DNA of 64,000 nt, taken from Leptasterias polaris. Taxonomy: Eukaryota > Echinodermata > Asteroidea > Forcipulatida > Asteriidae. The DNA lies in assembly GCA_037783415.1 (NCBI GenBank), contig JAZGTN010000059.1:5084001-5148000 (forward strand). The letters are read 5' to 3'. Below, piece after piece: positions 31,730 through 43,977 of this stretch. Each line of letters begins with the position of its first letter. Positions within the stretch are counted from its first letter, which is position 1. Made by a program: the position numbers and the translations under genes. The notes beneath the pieces were generated by a model that had not been told where the DNA came from, did not search any database, and was given only the letters and a program-made list of their open reading frames with translations.

Positions 31730-32870
31730 GATTGAAAACCTTGTAAAACTACAAACTGTTCTACAAGTTGAGATGCAAGTTACTGGCAGACTTTTGGATT
31801 AATAGTCCAACAAGATGAGATATACGTCAGTACATGTTTTAGACTAAAGATTCACAACCTCCCAAGGACCACCACAAGCTGTCTATGTTGAAATTCCAGT
31901 TTCTGTTTACAACCTACTTTCCAACAAGCCAGGATGCAAGTTACTTTTAAACTTTGGATTCATATTCATCTGAAGACAAAACTATATATCCAAGAAATTT
32001 ACATGCAAGCTACTACATGTTTGATTTGGAACATTCTAATAAAGACAACTAAAACCTGCCTAACAAGTTACAGGATTATAATGGATTTTTGGATTCATTA
32101 CCTTCCCCCATCAAGTTGAGATGCTAGTTTGATATGCATTCTTCGAAGGACTTGTTAACTATCAACTGTCTAATCACAGGGTTGTATCACACTAAGGAAT
32201 GATACCTATCGTCGACACTGGCAAACTGTCCAATGAGTTGCCAAGTTTGGTTATACTTTTGAATTCACTACCTTCCAATGACAACTACTATAACTTCTCC
32301 CAACAAGTTGAGATGCAAGTTCTATACTTGCTCTTGCAAAAATAACTATCAACTGTCCAACAGGATTTTATCAGACTTGGGATTGGTCGATAGCCTGTAA
32401 ATGACAAAGACACAAACTGTCCAAGAAGTTGAGATTCAAGTTACCACATACATTTTGATGTTAGCAACTTTCTAAATATAGGCCTACCATCAATTGTCCG
32501 ACAAGTTGGAAAGCAAAATTCCTTCGTACTTTGGATTCACCGCCTTGTAAAAGACAAGCACAAACTGTCCAACATGCTGAGATGTGTGTTTCTTTTGGAG
32601 TTTGGTTCACATCGCTCTATTATGACAATTACAAACTATCCAATAAGTTCAGATGCAAGATTCTATTATACTTTAGATTTTATTTCTTATTAAAGAGAAC
32701 TACAAGTTGGTTGACAAGTTGAGATGTAACCTTCACAACCTTCAATTGGACTTTGGATTTGCTTCTTTCTTAAAACAGTTTCTAACTACCGAACAAACTC
32801 ATATTCATGTCACTGCATGTGGTGTACTTATGACTACAACCTCAAATTGCTCAACGTGTTACAGAGTATT
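31730..32870 (+). repeat. Degenerate roughly 100-bp tandem array
   Basis: The phrases ACAAGTTGAGATGCAAGTT, CTTTGGATTCA and CAAACTGTCCAACAAGTTG recur about ten times at uneven intervals of 70-130 bp. Strong divergence between units suggests great age or selection for a loose pattern. No open frame persists. Confidence 0.75.
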
Positions 32871-33048
32871 GCCGGATGGATCAAAACACTGCAAGAATCA
32901 CAAAGAAAATCAATCATCGTGTAATTGCTGATCTTGTTTGTTTCACCGCGCCATAATTGAAAAGGAATGTGTTCATCTCTCTCGACACTGTTTTCGTCAC
33001 TGTTGCCCCTTCCTTCTTGTTGTTGGTCTTCTAGTTGCCTTGGAGCCA

Positions 33049-33080
33049 TAAGGGTGATGTGCTGGTAACCTCTCCCCTTA
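33049..33080 (+). ncRNA. Conserved hairpin motif R3
   Basis: TAAGGG pairs with CCCTTA around TGATGTGCTGGTAACCTCTC. The stem has changed in both arms relative to R1 and R4. Confidence 0.52.
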
Positions 33081-33334
33081 GTGCAAACCTTGTTGAACAC
33101 TGGATCCTAGCAAGGTACTTATTTAGTTTTGTTAGCGTTTCTGCCTGAAATGTATAAGAATATTTAGTAATCATAACTTAATTGTTCAATTTACCTATTG
33201 TTAATTATAAGCAAATAATTAATCTCTTGAGGAGAGGTGGCTTTAAACAGCCAATTGGTTGAATCTCAAAGTTTTGACTAGTGTGCTCTTGTTCTCTGCT
33301 ATCGCAGAAAACGTTAAATGACGTTAATCAAAGC

Positions 33335-33370
33335 CAAGGGTGAAGTGCTGGTATATAACCTCTCCCCTTG
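33335..33370 (+). ncRNA. Conserved hairpin motif R4
   Basis: CAAGGG pairs with CCCTTG. The loop is TGAAGTGCTGG, then TATATAACCTCTC, with a 4-base insertion relative to the other copies. Confidence 0.52.
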
Positions 33371-33493
33371 TCACTCATCTCTGCTAGAAATTTGTCTTCT
33401 TGGCAGAGTTACCTCGCGAACAATTGCCCTGTTGAATACTGTTCAGGGAAATCTTCTGTTCCATAGAAAACATGAATGAAATGTCGACAAGCT

Positions 33494-33524
33494 CAGGGTG
33501 AAGTGCTGGTAACCTCTCCCCTTT
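33494..33524 (+). ncRNA. Conserved hairpin motif R5
   Basis: AGGG pairs with CCCT around TGAAGTGCTGGTAACCTCTC. It has the weakest stem, and its loop is the best match to the family. Confidence 0.5.
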
Positions 33525-33834
33525 TCGCTAGATTGCAGTTGCAATGTTGTTGCTTCAATGTTAGATTGTATCAACCTCAGCACAACTGTTGGGGCTGGTA
33601 TCTTGGGACCTGCTCTTGGTGGCCCTGCTTTGAATTAAGCTTACCAGGATGATAGTGGCAAAATCCACTGAATTAAAATTCTGGTGTACTTATGAAATAT
33701 TTTTAATTTTAAGATTATGAGTCCAATTGGATATGACTGTTGATCAATCACCTCAGACTCATATGTAACACTTATCAAGAACGGCATGTTCTGCATTACT
33801 ATTTGTATAAACCGTAAATATTATCATTTGTTGG

Positions 33835-33925
33835 TCGTTGGTTCAAATCCTGCTCTAGTCAATTTTTCTTTGTTCAACCAAAAATCATTTAAACATTTAC
33901 ACCAGTCAGTTTCCCTTGTGGTTTA
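33835..33925 (+). mobile_element. SINE family 2 fragment
   Basis: GTTGGTTCAAATCCTGCTCT (B-box-like), TTTCTTTGTTCAACCAAAAA and CAGTTTCCCTTGTGGTTTAT. Matches 9925-10020 and 63790-63905. Confidence 0.68.
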
Positions 33926-34214
33926 TTATTTATTATCATTTGTGTATACAGTAACTTTGATGTACAGGTAGTAGTTTTTGCCCCCCGAAAAGTCTGCATT
34001 GGTTTAAATCTGCTGTGGATATAGAGTCATTGCGCTTTCAAAAGGTTGCGGCCAATGTCTCGAATACAAAGAGGGTGTTATTGTTTGTCTACAAGACCGT
34101 TAAAATGCACTGGATTGTGTTATTACTGTTTTTGTTTCCGTATTTCAGAGACAAATTCAACTTTTCAAAACTGACAAGAAACAAAAGTATAATACAATGT
34201 GTATATAAATGAAT

Positions 34215-36415
34215 AAATATATTGTGTGTAATAAATATAAGGTTTAAAAAAATACCAAAACAAGAAAAACAATAGGGGCCTATTATAGAGAAGGCTTGAC
34301 TGAGGGGTGGGGAAAATGATTTTACAGTAACAGAAAAACAATGAATTAATAATAGTAAATATAGGTATTACTTAAAATCATTGATGATATAACAAAAAGT
34401 GGATGGATTTAAGATGGGTAAAATTTGACAACAATATTTTTTTGCCAAACAATCTATGATTAATTTTAATAAAGTTACATGAAATTGCACCACACTAACA
34501 AATCAAAACTAATAACTTCTATGGTTTGATTAAAATTACTTCAACATGTTGGGATTAAAAACAACAAGACAAATTACACTTTATAAATAACAAAAATATG
34601 ATAAACTAAGATGAAATATTTCAACTGCACTGTTTACTTGCTATAAAAATGAATCCATTCAATTCTTTATCTATGACAGATATGACCAGATAAGAAACAA
34701 TATGTCACAATTTTTACTTTAAAAATTGTAAAATAATAGTTAACATGTTTTTTGTTATTGATGGATTACATTAATGTTCATGAATTTGACAACAAATATC
34801 TGATAAAGGTAATGTAGTGTCTCCTACTAACAAGCCATAACTTAGTTAGGTTTAGAACAAACATTCATGAATGTCACATTTAACTGTTTAAAAACATTAA
34901 ACATTAATCAAAACAGTGAGGGCTGCAAATTAAAATAAATATACATTCTACAATACTAATTACAGTTAAATTAGTTTATAATAATACAGTATTTATATAG
35001 CGCCAAAATTCATGAAAAAACAAGCTCTTAGGCACTTACACAACAATGTTAACAATTTACAATGATAAACTATAGGCTGACTCCCAAGTGTCATTTTGAA
35101 TACAACAAGTGTTTGAAATTTTCCTGTTTTACCTTACAAAATTATATATAATGATCATCTAGCCATATGAAATATCTTGTAGGGGTAAAATGTTATTTAG
35201 TACATCACTATTGAGTGTTGAGAGTTCAACACGTTGTCTTTGTTGACGAAGATTAGTTGGAGCGTTGTAGAACAGACATACAATCGCTCGTTGACAAATC
35301 TTTTTCAAAATAAATTGCATACAAATTAAGATATTAATAACATTACAAACATTATCCATACTATATGGCAAAATTACAAAATTGCTAATGACTCAATATT
35401 AATCCATCATTAACTCTAACAAGTCTATGCTTCCTATGTGAATAATTATACATTGTACAATAAAGTTATGTACATGATACAATCAATTATATTAACATTA
35501 TTTGAACCCCCACCAAAAAAACTAAATGATAATAAGCACAAAACAAACATAAACAATTTTATTTGTAATCAACATCAGTGCTTTAGTTAAAAAGTCCATG
35601 TTTAAATATAAATATAAATAATTATCTTAACAATCCTAACTCATTGATTACCTAAGAGAGTTACAACCAGCAGTGCCCCTTAAGGGTATGGGGGACACGC
35701 CCCACTGTTGCTGGGTGGTGCACTCCCCAAAAAACTAACCAAAACAACAAGGAATATATCAAAATATTTAAAAGTGCGATAAGAATGAGTGTGTTTACCT
35801 GTTGAGAGATGTGCAGGTGGTGAGGTGAAAAAGTCACGAAACCTCTAAATCAATTAAACCAACGGTATGGGTTGGGTAGCAAGTAGGACGAAAGATATTA
35901 CTGTTGGGAACTGGGGTCCTCTTCAAGGCACATGCAGACTGCTCTATATTGTTTATGAAGGAGATAGTCAAATTGTGTAGATTTACTCTTTTTGGCCAGT
36001 TACGGTTAATAAAGATTAATTGAAAGGGGGCCTATTGGCCTTTCCATTCACTTTATAGTTTCTAACAATTTACAAGGGTAATCTCAATGAAACAGATGAC
36101 TTTCAACAGTTGGATTTATCAAACACATGTTTTCTTAACACTTTTCTAAAAAGATAATTATTCATTATATATGTTATAAGTGTATTTATGAAATGAGTTA
36201 CTTTAAAACTATTTTTACTTATAGCATGAGGGGTCAATCTCAAACCCTAAGTGGTGTTTTAAGTATTACCCCCCAAAAATAACAAATACATACATGTATG
36301 TTTTTTCAGTAATAAACAATCTATAAAATGTCAACGTTAACGTTTAACAGCACAATAAATTAACATCTATTAAATTGTTGCGGTACCCGCCGCCAATGAT
36401 TGGAACTGCCTCTAG
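34215..36415. other. AT-rich DNA without recognised genes
   Basis: Very AT-rich. The only recognisable piece is a LINE-tail-like ATTTATATAGCGCCAAAATT near 34990. A GC-richer CCCCTTAAGGGTATGGGGGA patch lies at 35677. Open frames are short. Confidence 0.55.
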
Positions 36416-36420
36416 CTACT

Positions 36421-36585
36421 GGGCTAGCGCGGTGGTCTAGTGGTAAGACATCTGCTCTAGCAATGAAAGGGTCGTGGGTTCAAATCCCACCCGAGTGATT
36501 TGCCTGTGGATTTTTTCACAGAGCTCGGGAAAGTACACAGTATACAGTGCTTAACACACATCGTGTAGGGGAAAAAAAAAATTAT
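36421..36585 (+). mobile_element. tRNA-derived SINE (family 1), most complete copy
   Basis: A box TGGTCTAGTGGTAAGACA, B box GGGTTCAAATCCCACC (with a paired T-arm GTGGG/CCCAC), body GAGTGATTTGCCTGTGGATT, tail TACAGTGCTTAACACACATC and an A-run. The A and B boxes could drive Pol III. Confidence 0.85.
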
Positions 36586-36589
36586 ATTA

Positions 36590-37815
36590 AGCACAATATT
36601 ACTTGCATTTTATTTTGTGATTCACTAGCAAGAATTTGTAACTTGGTCTTCGTTAAAAGCAACTTAATGCGTACATTACCCTAAATAATTTATGCGACAC
36701 ATTTAACGGGCGCTGCAGTGAAATGTTAATATGCATTTTTACATCAAATAGTCGGTGCATCTATTAAGCCGTGGGAAATAGCCGCCTCGTTTTGGAAATG
36801 TGTTAATTAATACTGAAACTCAACTGTGATACTAGAAATTAAAGAAGTTGTTATATGCAGGGAATTTAATTAAATCAGTGTGTGTTCAAAGATTAGAATG
36901 ATCCCAGATTTTACTAAGGTGATTAACAAATACAATTTAAGTTAACTCTGATGTTATGAAAACAACTTTTATTGTACTAAGAAACTGGAAACTGCTTGTA
37001 ATGTTAATTTAACACTATTGATTCATTACGAATGTATAAAGGACACTGAATTTGGTGTGATTGTTAAAAGATGGCAAATAAAATTGGTAGGGGGGTGTAG
37101 TAGATGGTGATAGCGCTCTCTACCAGTGGACCAAGAAAACACCAAAAATAACCATTGATTTTATTATTGGTATGCAATATTTAAGAATAATAGTTTTATA
37201 TAAAGCACTTGCATTGCAACCACTGGGTAGTTTTCAAGGGCTCTCATTTTACGAACTAAAATGGTGAATTTAAAACTCTGCTAATGAGGTTAAATTGGGG
37301 GGGGGGTGCAAAACCTTGTAATTTACAAGTTAACCATATCATGGTATAGATATGATGTAATTAATAGTTTTATTTGTTTCATTAAAAGACTGTATGTTAG
37401 TTTTGCTGTAAAAAGACCCAAACTGTTGACAAGGAAAATTAGTAACCAATATCGAACATTTCGATTGCAGTATCAACCTAGAGTGTTACATTCATCAGTC
37501 TGACATTCATTTAAAAGATCCTTATCCTAGTTATTTTAGATTTATTTTGAATTTATTAATTGGTAATTTTAAAACTATTAAGGTTTTAATCTGTACTTAT
37601 TCTTGTTAATCGCACATGCTATATCTGTAATGTTTTTTGTTGCTATTTTCAAATGGTACAATAAATTATTTTGAAGCAGACACTGACAAACATGTTCTTC
37701 ATTCTTTTATTCTTTTCTCTCTTGTAAGGTCAAAGGTTGCATATAATTTTTTTAATTTTTAATTTGACCATTTCATCCTAAGGTTTAAATATAAGTTCCG
37801 AGCGATTTTTTTTAA
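36590..37815. other. No recognised feature
   Basis: AT-rich single-copy-looking DNA with a G-run near 37300. Nothing supportable. Confidence 0.5.
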
Positions 37816-37821
37816 GCGGAT

Positions 37822-37900
37822 AATTGGCCTAGTGGTCTAGCTCACAGCTTCCAGATTTCTGGAGCTGTGAGCTCGGGGGTTCAAATCCCGGTGGGACCCT
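37822..37900 (+). repeat. tRNA-like sequence with long hairpin
   Basis: TTGGCCTAGTGGTCTAGC resembles an A box and GGGGTTCAAATCCCGG a B box. Between them TCACAGCTTCCAG and CTGGAGCTGTGA form a 12-13-bp stem, longer than any tRNA arm. No acceptor stem closes it, so it is a SINE head or tRNA pseudogene. Confidence 0.5.
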
Positions 37901-37944
37901 TTTTTACCAGTAAAAAGAACTTTTTTAATAATTCTTGAAAAAAA

Positions 37945-38015
37945 TGGGTAGGGCTTGAACCTGGTACCTTCAGCTCAGTAAGCACTCTCTCGCACCGCTC
38001 TGCTACTGAGCTTTC
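37945..38015 (-). repeat. tRNA-like sequence, opposite strand
   Basis: On the minus strand AGCTCAGTAGCAGAGCGG (A box) and CAGGTTCAAGCCCTACCC (B box) are followed by a T-run. The T-arm does not pair well, so it is not called a tRNA gene. It faces 37822-37900 across 45 bp. Confidence 0.45.
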
Positions 38016-38159
38016 ATAAAAATCTTACGGTTTTTGACCTGATGAATATAAGAATGGCCTGACTTTGAAAACATTTCAAAATAAATTTTCCCTGGCTATA
38101 CCCTTGGATTTTTGGCTGATTTGAGGGCTGACCAAGGGCCTTGGAGCTTGGCTTGGGGA

Positions 38160-38470
38160 GTAAAATTTCTAAGTGCTGAGGAGTTGGGCAGGGGCTGGGA
38201 GCTTGCTGGGCAGTCAGTCTGTCAGTGGACTGTGCTGGTTGGGATTATGGCTTAGGGTAATGGTTGGAGTGATGGTATAGGGGTGATGGGCTGGGAGGTT
38301 GATGGGCAGTCAGTCAGCCAGTGGGCTGGGCTGGTTGGGATGAGGGCTTGGGTTGATGGGCTGGTTGGGATGAGGGCTTGGGTTGATAGGCTTGGCTGGT
38401 TGGGATGGGGGCTTTGGGTGATGGTTGGAATGATGGGTTGGGCTGAGGGCTTGATGTTAGGGTAGAGATA
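38160..38470. repeat. G-rich roughly 30-bp minisatellite
   Basis: GGGCTGGTTGGGATGAGGGC plus TTGGGTTGAT is repeated clearly twice from 38327, with degenerate copies on either side. The strong strand asymmetry (G and T on the + strand) makes G-quadruplex or R-loop formation possible. Confidence 0.75.
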
Positions 38471-38879
38471 TATGTAGTGGGATGGTTGCTGACTAGACTA
38501 GATGATAAAGCTGGGTAAAGGGATGGGGTAGGGCTGGACTGAAGGCTTGATGTGAAGGGGTAGGGGATTGGTTTGGTGGTTAATATCATGCTGGTGTGAT
38601 AGATGCCTAATGGAGATGGGCATGATACATTTTAGGAGGACTTGGGAGTTTGCGGGGATGAGATGGTTGGGCTGAATGCTAATTGAGGTTAGGGTGAAGG
38701 ACTAGTAGCCGTTGGAGATGCTGGGCTCTAGTTGTTTTATTTATTTATTTTAGTTAGGTGGGTTGGGTTCATGGGACATATTGCTGTAGGGTGGAATTGA
38801 TTTAAAGTGGCAGTATATAGTATGGAGCTAAGCTGTTTCAAAATATATTACTGATTTTGTTAAGGGTGAATTTTCTCTG

Positions 38880-39990
38880 AACACATCTTTTAAGGGTTGG
38901 TACATTTTGTAGTAAAGGTTTTGAATCGTGTTTTGCAAATTAGTTTAAAATTGTCATCTTGGATGTAAAAGGTAGGGGTTTGGTATTGAAGTGGTTACTC
39001 TTAGATGAGACTTAAAGTTGGGGGTTTGGTTTAAGGCATGGTATACTTTTGACTGAAAGTATTGAAGGGGCTGGAATGTTTGATACTGACGTCGTTATTC
39101 TTAGATGTAATTTAAAGGTAGGGTTTTGGTGTTAAAGCTGTGGTATGGTACATTTTAAGGTATGTAATTTAAAGGTATGGACTTTTGGTATGAAAGGTAT
39201 GGTATGGTAACTTTTTGACTGAAAGTATTGAAAGGGCTGGAACGTTTGATATTTAAGTTGTTATTCTTAGGTGTAAACTAAAGGTATGGGGTTTGATATT
39301 AAAGGTGTGGTATGGTCCATTTTTATTGAAAGTATTGCAAGGGGTTGAACTTTTATATTAAAGTCGTTATTCTTAGATGTATTTTAAAGGTAAGGGTTTC
39401 GATATTTAAGGTGTGGTATGTTAGACGTTTATTGAAAGTATTACAATGGGTGACACTTTTTGATATTCAATTTGTTATTCTTTGATGATATTTAAAGGTA
39501 GGGGTTTGGTTTTAAAGGTAAGCATGGTACATTTTTATTGAAAGTATTGCAATGGGTGGACATTTTGATATTAAAATTGATATTAAAGTGGTTAATCTTG
39601 GATGTAAGTCGTTATTCTTAGATGTATTTTAAATGTATGGGTTTTGGTATTTAAGGTGTGGTATGTTAGATGTTTATTGAAAGTATTACAATTAAATGGG
39701 TGACACTTTTTGATATTAAAGTGGTTAATCTTGGATGTAAGCTAGGGGTTTTGATATTAAAAGGTGCAGTTTGTTACATTTTTATTGATTGCTTCGCAAG
39801 GGGTGGAATGTTTTAAAGTCGATTCTTAGATGTAATTTAGAGGTAGGGGTTTTGGGTATTTAAGGTGTGGTATGGTACATTTTTATTAAAAGTATTGCAA
39901 GGAAGGTGACTTTTTGATATTAAAGTCGTTATTCTTGGATGTTATTTAAAGGTGTATTTATTTAAAGGGTTTATACTTTTTATGCTGAGG
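38880..39990. repeat. Roughly 115-bp degenerate satellite, about 9 copies
   Basis: Recurring phrases are GTCGTTATTCTTAGATGTAA, TTTAAAGGTAGGGGTTTGG, AAGGTGTGGTATGGTACATT and TTTATTGAAAGTATTGCAAG. Order is kept but units differ by indels. C is very rare on the + strand. Confidence 0.8.
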
Positions 39991-39999
39991 AGATTAAAA

Positions 40000-42900
40000 G
40001 ACTACTGCACTCTTCTGGGAAAAGATTGAGATGTTTTACTGCGGCCATCTTTGTTGAGTTCCCAGTGTACTCATAATGGCCTATCACTGGAGTGTACTGA
40101 TTTACCATGGGACCAGTCAATTTTATATGTTCAAAGTTGATTTCACCTCTTACATTTTGGTGGATTTTGTTAATAATAGTAAAAAATATATTTGTCAAAC
40201 TTTGCTCAAGTGAAACTTCCTTGTAAGTTATTTACGCAATATGTCTTGCATATAACTTATTTACAAAGACAAATAACATGCACTAAAATAAGGGGGAACA
40301 TGAGAGATTTCTTACTACATTTATAGAATCATTTTATTTGACAACTTCAAATACTATAATTTAAACAGTTAACAATAATTAGTTTAGAAACATTAATTTT
40401 TAATGTGGCCATAACATAAAACAATCTTTGAAAAGTGATAACTTCTGCACTATCTGAACACAGTTTTATTTATCAATAAATATTTTTACCAATAAATAAT
40501 TTACACCACTAAGCTGTGGAAACCTAATCATTAGTTTAAGCATGTTTCTAAGTAAACACAAAAGTCACAATTTATGCTTTTTAAAATTGCGTAGAACATT
40601 CTTCTTGGCCAGGCTAATATTTTAGACATAAAGTTATTTGAGAACTATTGATTTTGAGGTAAAGTTTAAAAAAAGAATGATTATTAACTTATTGCTTTTT
40701 GGAAAAGCAATTTATTTAACTCAACCTGCAAACTTAGGTAATCAAGTTAGATATTATTCGTTTAAAGAAACTACAACAGTGATGTCCGGACTTTTTCCGC
40801 TATTCTGTTCAAATTCATGACTGAATTTGGGGGTTTCATTATAATCAGACCTGTTATCTCGCAAAACCCCAAACTTCTTGGCAATTACCATAATGTTTGA
40901 CAACCATGAAAAGGTCAATAATTGACCCCAAGGACCAATTTGAGATTTGTTCATTACCACAATGTTCTCTAGATTAAAAAAGAAATAATTTGAATAATGT
41001 TAATTTTCAAGATAAATACCAAAATCTCACATGTTTTTGCTGTTATCACCAAAATTGGTACAAAGTTTATGGTTTTACTAGAGCCACTCACAAGTAAGAC
41101 CTAATTTGTGAAGGACATCGTTTTCCCAAAGTGTAAGCTTTTCAACTAAAAATTATATTCAATTTCTTTCATGATGTTTGTCCATTGTGTATTAATAATA
41201 CATCTGAACTCAAGACCAATAAATGCAAAGAAATATGAGTACTTTATATTACATCATATAAAACTAAACATTTTTAGTCTTGTTGTTTGGTATTTTTAAT
41301 AAAACCGAATTGAATGAATGAATGAATGAATCAGTCATGATATTTGTTCTTTGGAAAAAAAGGAGGAACATTTTATTGAGCACAAGGTCTTCCCTACAGG
41401 AAGATGTTTTTGTTTTTTGTTTTTGTTGTTTTTGGTGTTTTTTTTGGGGGGGGGGGAGTTTTCAGGGTTTTTTTTCCTTTGGGGGGGGGTTTGCAAATGA
41501 AATCTGAAATCAGATTGAAGTTCGACAAATATCATGTTTGTAATATTTTACGATTGTTTTTAATATTAAATTCTGGAAGAAAATAAGTCCACCTTGCATG
41601 CAAGCAGTTAAATCCGAGTATAAGTTTTATCATCCTGGTAAGGTTAGTCTAAAGCAGGGTCACTGCACCACTATACATTGAGCCACCGCACAGCCACTAA
41701 TTGAACCATTGTACCATCAGTACTTTTACTTCAGTGCAAGCATTATTGTTACCTAGATCTCTGACTTCATAAGTTTAAGATCTGCATTGTCTGCTTGCTA
41801 GCAAATGGTGCACTTACTTTTTACTATAGCATTCATAAGATGTAAGATTGCATCAAGGATGCACTTGGCATCATTATTTAACATGTCTACAATTTTACAA
41901 ATGAAATCATCAACAAGTTTGTTGTTGTGCATCTATGATTCCTTGATGTGTAGGCTGCCTGGAAGAGTTGCTCTCCTCAAACTCTGAAGCCTTCAAGATT
42001 GTACTGAAAGTTATTTGCTACACGCTTGATTGTATATATCAGCTTGCTCATGCTGTGAAAGGTTAAGAAAACAATTGTATAAAGCTAATCCATTTCAGTG
42101 TATGACAAATGGAAAGGTCACATGACCTGCCTCCCTCCAATTTGCCCTTGTCAATGAAACCTTACAGTTCAATCTTGACAAACAATGACATAAAAAAATG
42201 CACATTTGGTGCATTAAATAGCCCCCTCTACTAAGGTTTCCCCACTTTCCCCCCAAATTAAACTGCCTGATTACATCACTGCTCTGTGGTTCGTTCACTT
42301 ATAATTTTAATGATGCAGAAATATTTTACCACAAGGTACATGGAAATAACAGTGCAGAAGAAACAATGCTGGTTTCTGCTTGAAAGATTTTTGACGTTGT
42401 TAATGTTTAGTGCAAATTATGTTTTTCAATATTTATTTAGGACGTTTGTTAATAAAAACGTGTTTTCATTTTTTTAATCTGTAATTAATCTGTAGGGAAA
42501 AAACCATTCATCTGAGTTAGACTGACGTCTGCATAATTCCTCAGAATGTTGTGGCATGTGGCGTAGGGGTATCGTTTGTAAAGTGCTGCAAAAACAGACC
42601 ACTTTTTGGAGTTAGTTTACCCTAACCCTTGGGGATTTTACATACCTCTGTTTGCACCTCCACACATTTACAATGGTGATGTGTAGACATTTGGTTGGGT
42701 GGTATAGGCACTTGCAGGTCTCAGGAATCTACTTTTTGTAACAGCTAGGAATTGCCTTCAAAACACAAACATGTGTTAAGTAAAGTCAAACATTTATGAG
42801 GCAAGCTGTAGTTTGAATGTGACCTTTGAAATTGTTGTTTTAACTTTTGAAGTATTAACTTTTGAAATATTACAAATACATATTCAAAGATAATACAAGT

Positions 42901-43970
42901 AGAATCATGAGCTGAAGTGCAAACATTTGAAAACAACAGAGTTATTTAATGTAAAAGTCTATGTAGAAACTAATCATTCTTTAACAAAAGGGATTGTACT
43001 TCCATGATTCTTCAACATTGTTTCAGAAACTTTTTCCATGAAAAATTGTGAAATTGTTTTAGGGATCAATGAGAATTAAATCCGCAAGAGTTGTGTTAAA
43101 AACTTGATGTTAAAAACAATTGTGTGGCCTTTTTGAAACACAAACAAGTAATTCGAAAGCTTAAAATCTTTTGTATCCAGTACAAAATAACATTATCTAA
43201 AAGACAAGACATCTTATCAGAAGTTTTTTCATGCATTAATGTTTGATATTCCTTAGAGTATTGATGTACACATGTGTTTATACACTAACCTGTTTAGCAG
43301 AAAGGGCATTTTGAATACAAGCTTGATGTACAGTACATAAACATCTTTCAATTTGTTGATTGGTGGAACTCATTTACTGGCTCTGTAATTAAAATGAAAA
43401 TTAGCAAACTATTTAAATATATAATATTATAATGGAAGAACATTGTTCATTTATTTCTTAATTCTGGTTGTGAGGGCAAGGATTCTCAGGAAAGTCAACT
43501 TAATCACCAAACTAGCCAAAACCAAGAAGGCATTGAAAACAGTTTCAGTTTTAGATGTGGGAGTAAAACACGAGAATTATTTCAGGGAAAACCCTTGCAA
43601 TCAGGTAGGCATTCAGCAATCCACAAACGATTCTATCTGGGGTCCCAGAGGTGGAAGGCAAGGAATTATACAACAAATGAGTCAGTGATTCGAATCAAAT
43701 TAACTGTATGTAAAAGTAAAAGTCACAGCTATATTTGCATTCTGACAAATTCAATGCATACACCTATAAAAACTGTGGTCCCCCCACCCGAAAAAAGATA
43801 AAAGGTAGGTGGAAAAAGGGAGAGAACCAACACATACTGATTTTTAAATAAATATATCTTTATATAACTAATTTCTTTTGTTTTATAGCAAGATTTGCTG
43901 ACCAAAAAACAACCTCCGCACAACAATTTGTATTATTAAGATCACTTTGCCGTTAACAATTTTAATACAT
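40000..43970. other. No recognised genes
   Basis: AT-rich, mostly unique-looking. Minor items are (GAAT)n at 41312-41335, G and T runs at 41410-41490 and simple short frames. A frame at 43443-43688 ending near CAATCAG|GTAGGC cannot be tied to any family. Confidence 0.5.
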
Positions 43971-43977
43971 TGATATC

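Noticed and set aside
36421..36500. Functional tRNA gene
   Set aside because: It has A and B boxes, but no acceptor stem pairs and a SINE body follows directly. The same body occurs at 4668 and 30485.
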